Assembly: GCA_018900975.1 (NCBI GenBank) | Contig: JAHIFK010000080.1 | Coordinates: 1-10,026, forward strand | Source: Methanobacteriota archaeon | Lineage (GTDB): Archaea; Halobacteriota; Methanosarcinia; Methanosarcinales; Methanoperedenaceae | DNA length: 10,026 nt | Direction of reading: 5' to 3' | In this document: in pieces, positions 5,316 to 10,026 of the stretch | Layout: each line of letters begins with the position of its first letter | Position numbering within the stretch: position 1 is the first letter of the stretch | Translations under genes and position numbers: made by a program | Notes under the pieces: model-generated | The model's input: the letters and a program-made list of their open reading frames with translations, nothing else | Database searches by the model: none | Told to the model about the DNA's origin: nothing

Positions 5316-6758
5316 TCATTTTCTAAAGGCTTCCATGAAAGCTTCAGACGGGGCCTTCACCGGACTTCCTGACATCAAACCGGAATATTCACTGAAGGGC
5401 ATTTTTATTTCGAGACCTTTCTTGTTAATAATAAGTTCCCTGATGTCCTTGTCGTGATCGCCTCCCCGCATCTTGAGCACAGATAAGGCTTTTCGCATTT
5501 CACTTTTTATTTCCACATATCTTAGAAGTATTACGGTATCCATCATTGGGGAAATTCCCGTGCCTGTGACTTTTGTCGTGCCTGTCAGGTTCTGTGTTTC
5601 ATTCGTATAAATAGCAGTGACATTCATTTTTTTCAATGTGCTGACCAGTCCTTCCATGTAATCAGGGAATTGAATATGAGGTGGCATCATGCGGTGAAGT
5701 CTGGCTATTCCGTCAAATAACATACATCTTGCGTTTGTTTTTTCAACAGTATCATATATCTGTAGCGCAAGTTCGCTTGCATCAGATTCAAGAGGTGAGA
5801 TAATTTCAAGTAAATTTTTATTTTCAAATTCTTTCAGATCCCATCCGAATTTCATGGAATTTTCTCGTATCTGTACAGCATCCTCTTCAAACGAAACTAT
5901 AATTCCAGGTTCGTTCATTGACAGGCAATTAACAATGAATTGCGAACCTATCACTGTCTTGCCAGTCCCGCTTGATCCTGAGAGCAAAACAGCAGAGCCT
6001 CGACTGAAACCTCCATCTGTCATTTTGTCAAGCCCCTTTATTCCCGTAGAAATGCGTTCTTTCAGAATGGATGTACGGGCTTCGGGCGCTTTTCTGGGGT
6101 ATACTTTTAATCCGTCAGGGGTTATTTTAAAAGAATGTTTTCCTCCTGAGAAATCCTGTCCTCTCATCTTGAGGACATTAAGATACCTGATATTGCCCCC
6201 GTAAAATGGTTCGCTGCTGAGATATATAACTCCATCAGCAAGATAGCTCAGAGAACTTCTGATAAGCGCATCACTTGTAAATTCGCCTGTAAGCAGGACA
6301 AGTGAGTTCCATGCCTTCATCCTGGAAAAAAAATCATAATAGAACAGTCTGATCGCCTCCTCATTCAGTCCGATTGTAAACACATTCACAGGGTCGATTG
6401 CGATCCTGTCGGGTTTGATTATTTCGATATTCCTTTCCATTTCCGTTAAGATGGCGCTTGTACCCCCACGGATGATTTCTATATCAATAGGTACATATTT
6501 TACATTTCCTTTTCCCAGCAGGGAAAAGTTATAGAAAGAGAATTTCGACATGAAATTGTTAATTGTTGCTATCGGCTCAGAAAGCGCCGTAACATACATA
6601 CAGGTCTCTTCCTTTTTTGCTGCATTAAAGAGGGATTGCATAACCATTGTGGTCTTCCCTGTACCTGCAGTGCCTCCCATTAATACAATGGAGGGGCGCA
6701 AAAAACCACCATCTAATACTTCATCAAGACCGTTTACTCCCGTTTCCACGCTTTTCAT
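5316..6758 (-). CDS. Two-domain KaiC-like RecA-superfamily ATPase
   Basis: This 480-residue protein has two tandem KaiC/RecA-like domains. Domain 1 starts TGVNGLDEVLDGGF, with Walker A GTAGTGKT (29-36) and Walker B RIAID (D122). Domain 2 starts STGIKGLDKMTDGGF, with Walker A GSSGTGKT (261-268) and Walker B CMLFD (D349). Domain 2 keeps the catalytic Glu pair (VSFEED, E291-E292), while domain 1 has SE (TALSEP, E61) in the equivalent place. KMRG motifs near the end of each domain (about 197 and 429) are typical of the family. In archaea such proteins are not clock proteins; comparative genomics has proposed them as signal-transduction hubs. ATG 6758 is three bases after the Roadblock gene, and the two small membrane proteins follow. 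No cyanobacterial Ser/Thr autophosphorylation motif is obvious. Confidence 0.92.
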   Translation of the reverse strand: MKSVETGVNGLDEVLDGGFLRPSIVLMGGTAGTGKTTMVMQSLFNAAKKEETCMYVTALSEPIATINNFMSKFSFYNFSLLGKGNVKYVPIDIEIIRGGTSAILTEMERNIEIIKPDRIAIDPVNVFTIGLNEEAIRLFYYDFFSRMKAWNSLVLLTGEFTSDALIRSSLSYLADGVIYLSSEPFYGGNIRYLNVLKMRGQDFSGGKHSFKITPDGLKVYPRKAPEARTSILKERISTGIKGLDKMTDGGFSRGSAVLLSGSSGTGKTVIGSQFIVNCLSMNEPGIIVSFEEDAVQIRENSMKFGWDLKEFENKNLLEIISPLESDASELALQIYDTVEKTNARCMLFDGIARLHRMMPPHIQFPDYMEGLVSTLKKMNVTAIYTNETQNLTGTTKVTGTGISPMMDTVILLRYVEIKSEMRKALSVLKMRGGDHDKDIRELIINKKGLEIKMPFSEYSGLMSGSPVKAPSEAFMEAFRK

Positions 6759-6761
6759 ACA

Positions 6762-7127
6762 TTACCCCAATACTTCTTTTATTTTCTCTGATGCTTTAGC
6801 CACTTCTATAAGTATTAAACCAAGATTTGCTTCGGGTTCGGTCAAAACTATGAGCAGCGCTTTTGGTCCAGCTCCGGTCGCGACGATCTTACCGTTCATT
6901 GATTCCACGATTATTCTTTCTGGAATACCTTTTCTAAGTTCGGTCGTTGCAGTTTCCGCGGCTCCCAGCATAGTAGCGGACATGGCTGCAAAGGTTTCAG
7001 CGTTCTTCTTTAATGCTGCATTCGAATATATGAGTAGACCATCTCTGCTTGCCACTACTGAGGCTTCAATGCCTCCCGAAAGTTTAAGATCAGTTAAGAT
7101 TTTTTCAAGCATTCCTGATGTGTTCAT
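6762..7127 (-). CDS. Roadblock/LC7-domain protein
   Basis: This 121-residue protein is a single Roadblock/LC7 domain. It has the opening helix (MLEKILTDLKLSGGIEASVV), the strand pair ASRDGLLIYSNA, the small-residue helix FAAMSATMLGAAE, VESMNGKIVATGAG, and the closing strand and helix ANLGLILIEVAKASEKIKEV. Family members dimerise and usually regulate NTPases; MglB with the GTPase MglA is the best-known prokaryotic example. Here the only NTPase in the operon is the KaiC-like ATPase, three bases downstream, so the two probably act together; this is inference. ATG 7127 is the first start, with ATG 7112 (residue 6) as an alternative. The nearest purine-rich site (AGGGG, about 15 bases upstream of 7127) is rather distant. 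It is the first gene of the cluster after leuS. Confidence 0.9.
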   Translation of the reverse strand: MNTSGMLEKILTDLKLSGGIEASVVASRDGLLIYSNAALKKNAETFAAMSATMLGAAETATTELRKGIPERIIVESMNGKIVATGAGPKALLIVLTEPEANLGLILIEVAKASEKIKEVLG

Positions 7128-7145
7128 ATTTGTACATATTTACCC

Positions 7146-7164
7146 CTTAACACTACTTAACACT
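7146..7164. repeat. Two 9-bp tandem repeats (CTTAACACT), possible operator
   Basis: CTTAACACT occurs at 7146-7154 and again at 7156-7164 on the plus strand, with a period of 10 bases, about one helical turn. The repeats fill the space between a TATA-like element and the expected start site of the Roadblock/KaiC operon. An archaeal repressor could act at such a position. A chance repeat in AT-rich spacer DNA cannot be excluded. Confidence 0.4.
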
Positions 7165-7168
7165 TATC

Positions 7169-7176
7169 AAATTTAA
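7169..7176 (-). promoter_or_regulatory. Possible TATA box for the Roadblock/KaiC operon
   Basis: TTAAATTT on the minus strand lies just after the leuS stop and about 45 bases upstream of ATG 7127. A start site near 7147 would give a leader of about 20 bases. No strong BRE is visible, and the operon could also be read through from leuS because no clear terminator separates them. Confidence 0.35.
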
Positions 7177-7179
7177 CTA

Positions 7180-10026
7180 CTATTCGATATAAATAGCAGG
7201 TCTCATCGGGGAAGCAAAACGGCTTTTACCCTGCGGGTCATATCCCGGAGCGTCAGCGTTGTATAGTTCTATGTTACAGCCCACAGCGGCGCTCAGGAAT
7301 TCACGGGCTTCATTCAATGCTGAAATTTCATCGAAATCAACCTCGAGCAGGGCATCCATTAGATCCAGTTCCATCCCCTGTATGTCAGTGATGATCTTCT
7401 GGGCGAATTTAGGGATCTCTTTTCCGTATGCCCGCATGGCAGGATCGCTCATAAGCGCGTTCATGAGCGTTTTCATTTCAAGGGTTTTTTCTTTTTTCAT
7501 CTCCAGGCCTATTTTAAGTACCTGTTTTTTCCAGGTAGGTGAGGTATATAATACGATCCTTTTGGGCTTTATCTTTATAAGCCTGATAATTTCTTCCATA
7601 TCACGCAGCGTATTTGCAGTTGTTTCCTCTGCAAGTTCTGCCCCTTTATCTATAAGAGAGTGGTCTACTTCCGGGAATCGGGCCAGCGATACCATATCCA
7701 TTCCTGTTTCTTCCCCTATCTCCTCGCAAATATGCGGAGTGAACGGAGCCATCAGTCTTATCCAGGTATTCAAAATCTGTTTGCGGGCAGCCCTGCCCCC
7801 ACGACGCTCGTACCACTTCATATCGTTCATGAGCAGGTAGAACGCGTTCTGGACAGCCCTCCTTGTCTGCATCACGTTAAGCGCTTCTGCTGTCTCTTTT
7901 ATCCTGAACTGAAGTCTGCTTTGCATCCATTTATCTATGAGTTTGAACTGGTCTGGTTTGAAATCGCTTGCATCAACTGAGGTGATAAAATCATATGCAA
8001 GCCTGTAGAAGCGTTCCATCTGCTTTCTTGTGGATTCAACATCAGCTTTACGCCAGTCAGCATCCTGCACATGTTCTGCGGTGCTCAGGATATAAAGGCG
8101 TGTAACATCTGCGCCATATTCCTTTACAGCAGATCTCAATGTGAGAATGGGTCCTTTTGATTTGCTCATCTTCTGCCCTTCAAGCGAGACAAAGCCATTG
8201 ACGGCAATCGCACGCGGCCAGTACTTTTCAGGGAATATCGCTACATGGTGGAATAGGAAAAAAAGCAGGTGGTTCGGGACAAGGTCTTTACCTGAACTGC
8301 GAAGGTCCACAGGGTACCAGTATTCAAAATCCGACCTGATGCTTCTTACTACATCTGGCGCTATCCCTGTCTTTTCAGAAACCTCATCCGGTGTCCCTTC
8401 TCCCAGAAGGCAGTAATTGAAGAACTCTTCTTTTAGCTGTTCTGGTGTGAATTTATCAAGGTATTTCACTATAATATAATAACACATATATATCGTGGAA
8501 TCACCAAGTGATTCGATCATCCATGTGGTGTCCCATGGCAGCCTCGTACCCAGCCCTTTTCGCCTTGCACAGGCTTTGTCTTTTAACCAGTCCACCTTGT
8601 TCTCAAAATCCACCCTCATTTCAGGCGGAATTATATCCATGTTCTTAAGGCATGTGTAAACCTGTTCTTTCCATGAAGGTTCGGAATAGTTAAGGAACCA
8701 CTGGTTTTCTACCATTTTTATAACACATGTTGCGCCGCACCTGCATATGACAGGCTGCTCGCTGAACTCATAGAATACATCCGCAACCCCCTGTTCGATG
8801 AGGTCGCGTGTCAGCACGTCTTTTATTTTGGACACTGCCATGCCAGCATATTTTCCTGTGGTCTCAGTCAGCTCACCGCTGTGGAACTCACGCCTGTAAA
8901 CCAGTTTTGTGGCTTCCTCGGCTTTCGGATCGTTCTGGTCTTTCACTTTCAGTTCTTTCACAGCATCCACTGCAGGATATTTCCCGTATTCCGGGACTTT
9001 TATAAGAGATATTAAGGGAATTGAAGAAACATCTTCGCTAATGCCGTATTTCGTCAGGTCTGCGCCTTTCAGGTCGCAAAGAGCGAGGTAGTCATAAGGG
9101 GCATGTGCGGGAACGCTCATGACGATGCCGCTGCCGTTATCAGGGCTTACGAACGATGCGGGCAGTATCATTACTGAAGAACCAGTGACTGGATTGGTTA
9201 CTTTTTTGCCGATCAGTTCTTCACCTGCCACCTCTGCGATCAATTCAACTTTTTTATCCGTGAACCGCAGCTTCTCATAGGCTTCCTTGCTGACGATCCA
9301 CGATTCACTATTTGCTTTAACCCTGACATGAACTATTTTCGGATTCATCCACAGGTTCGTGACGCCAAATACGGTCTCCGGGCGAAGCGTGGCGCAGGGG
9401 AGTATATCGCCGTCGAGTTTGAACTTGATGAGGGTGTAATCGATTATTGTTGCGTCTTCACCCCTTAAGATGTCATGGTCTTCAACCGGGTTCTCATCGT
9501 TCGGGCACCATCTCACAGGATGCGAGCCTTTGACTACCCTATTCTTGCCCTGGAGAAGATTGAACTGCCATGTAATGAACTTCTTGTAGTGCGGGTCAGT
9601 CGTGGTGAATCTGCGCCTCCAGTCTATGGAAAATCCAATTATCTTCATGGCGGCTTCATCTTCCCTGCTGAAGTATTCGACTATCTGTTCAGGCGTCCCC
9701 AGCTTTTCCAGGGCATCAAGCGGTATCTCATGCAGCTCGTTGTAAACCCGTATGGTTTCCGGATCTTTTTTCTGAATCTGCTCTGCAAGACCAACTATAG
9801 GAGTACCTGTTGCATGAAAAGCCATAGGGAACAGGACATTGAAACCCATCATTCGTTTAAAACGTGCCACCACGTCGCCAATGGTGAATGTGCGGGTATG
9901 ACCGGCGTGAAGGTTGCCGTTAAGATAGGGGTAAGGGATAGTGATAAAGAACTTTTCTCTTTCATCAGGTTCCGGCTGGAATATCTTTTCATCTGCCCAT
10001 CTAAGCTGCCACTTTTCTTCGATTTC
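7180..10026 (-). CDS. leuS: Leucyl-tRNA synthetase, archaeal type (N-terminus just beyond window)
   Basis: This class I synthetase charges tRNA-Leu. The frame is open to the window edge at 10026 and gives 948 residues; archaeal LeuRS is slightly longer, so about ten to twenty N-terminal residues are missing. The GTG at 9873 is internal, because the frame upstream encodes the HIGH region PYPYLNGNLHAGH (HAGH at 40-43 of the partial protein). The CP1 editing domain has TLRPETVFG (about 213-221) and the conserved Asp in SVPAHAPYDY (about 312). A zinc-like motif CRCGATC follows, and KMSKS is at about 619-623. The C-terminus ends in AIYIE and TAG. No damage is seen. It is upstream of and co-oriented with the signalling cluster, 52 bases away; the two may be partly co-transcribed. 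Confidence 0.96.
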   Translation of the reverse strand, partial: EIEEKWQLRWADEKIFQPEPDEREKFFITIPYPYLNGNLHAGHTRTFTIGDVVARFKRMMGFNVLFPMAFHATGTPIVGLAEQIQKKDPETIRVYNELHEIPLDALEKLGTPEQIVEYFSREDEAAMKIIGFSIDWRRRFTTTDPHYKKFITWQFNLLQGKNRVVKGSHPVRWCPNDENPVEDHDILRGEDATIIDYTLIKFKLDGDILPCATLRPETVFGVTNLWMNPKIVHVRVKANSESWIVSKEAYEKLRFTDKKVELIAEVAGEELIGKKVTNPVTGSSVMILPASFVSPDNGSGIVMSVPAHAPYDYLALCDLKGADLTKYGISEDVSSIPLISLIKVPEYGKYPAVDAVKELKVKDQNDPKAEEATKLVYRREFHSGELTETTGKYAGMAVSKIKDVLTRDLIEQGVADVFYEFSEQPVICRCGATCVIKMVENQWFLNYSEPSWKEQVYTCLKNMDIIPPEMRVDFENKVDWLKDKACARRKGLGTRLPWDTTWMIESLGDSTIYMCYYIIVKYLDKFTPEQLKEEFFNYCLLGEGTPDEVSEKTGIAPDVVRSIRSDFEYWYPVDLRSSGKDLVPNHLLFFLFHHVAIFPEKYWPRAIAVNGFVSLEGQKMSKSKGPILTLRSAVKEYGADVTRLYILSTAEHVQDADWRKADVESTRKQMERFYRLAYDFITSVDASDFKPDQFKLIDKWMQSRLQFRIKETAEALNVMQTRRAVQNAFYLLMNDMKWYERRGGRAARKQILNTWIRLMAPFTPHICEEIGEETGMDMVSLARFPEVDHSLIDKGAELAEETTANTLRDMEEIIRLIKIKPKRIVLYTSPTWKKQVLKIGLEMKKEKTLEMKTLMNALMSDPAMRAYGKEIPKFAQKIITDIQGMELDLMDALLEVDFDEISALNEAREFLSAAVGCNIELYNADAPGYDPQGKSRFASPMRPAIYIE

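Noticed and set aside
6550..7176. 208-codon plus-strand open frame across the Roadblock and KaiC genes
   Set aside because: It is the antisense shadow of two well-supported genes and has no recognisable domain or start signal.
7259..7840. 193-codon plus-strand open frame inside leuS
   Set aside because: Serine- and isoleucine-rich antisense translation of the leuS C-terminal region; a shadow.
9871..9873. GTG at 9873 as the leuS start
   Set aside because: The same frame continues upstream through the HIGH motif (HAGH) and PYLNG to the window edge, so the true start is outside the window.

Overview
The window looks like chromosomal DNA from a methanogen-related euryarchaeon, with Methanosarcinales or 'Ca. 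Methanoperedens'-type archaea the best guess. The evidence is an archaeal-type leucyl-tRNA synthetase, an RlmE 2'-O-methyltransferase fused to a C-terminal TRAM domain, a two-domain KaiC-like ATPase next to a Roadblock/LC7 protein, a DUF2150-like protein, and TATA-like rather than bacterial promoters. The lineage is inferred from gene content; no marker search was possible. All genes lie on the minus strand, so transcription runs from the right edge to the left edge. I found no tRNA, rRNA, CRISPR array or insertion sequence.

Right part (7180-10026): leuS, lacking only its first few codons at the window edge. A 52-nt gap follows, with a TATA-like element and a 9-bp tandem repeat, then a tight signalling cluster (7127 down to 3048). 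This cluster holds a Roadblock/LC7 protein, a double-RecA KaiC-like ATPase, two three-helix membrane proteins of 95 and 98 aa, a decayed sensor locus, and a single-domain response regulator. Gaps are 5 nt or less, or genes overlap, so these are probably co-transcribed.

The sensor locus (3424-4728) is the most unusual part. It begins as a lipoprotein-like signal peptide and the N-terminal part of a PhnD-type substrate-binding protein, and continues as the end of a GAF domain, a PAS domain and a histidine kinase. Two frame breaks lie at homopolymer tracts (T8 and A6). The rest of the PhnD domain, any membrane helix and the GAF N-terminus are missing. An apparent in-frame deletion also removes the second DHp helix and the linker, leaving 25 residues between the phospho-accepting His and the N-box Asn. 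Neighbouring genes are intact, which favours a true pseudogene over poor sequence quality.

Left part: a DUF2150-like cytosolic protein, a SAM methyltransferase with two CxxC motifs and an unrecognised N-terminal region, and RlmE-TRAM, closely spaced. A 142-nt intergenic region contains a T-rich possible terminator and a clear TATA box with a Shine-Dalgarno site. These serve a partial membrane-anchored protein that runs off the left edge and resembles DUF7286-type proteins.

Together the window joins translation genes (leuS, rlmE) to a KaiC/Roadblock signalling operon whose sensor kinase appears to have been lost while its response regulator remains intact.
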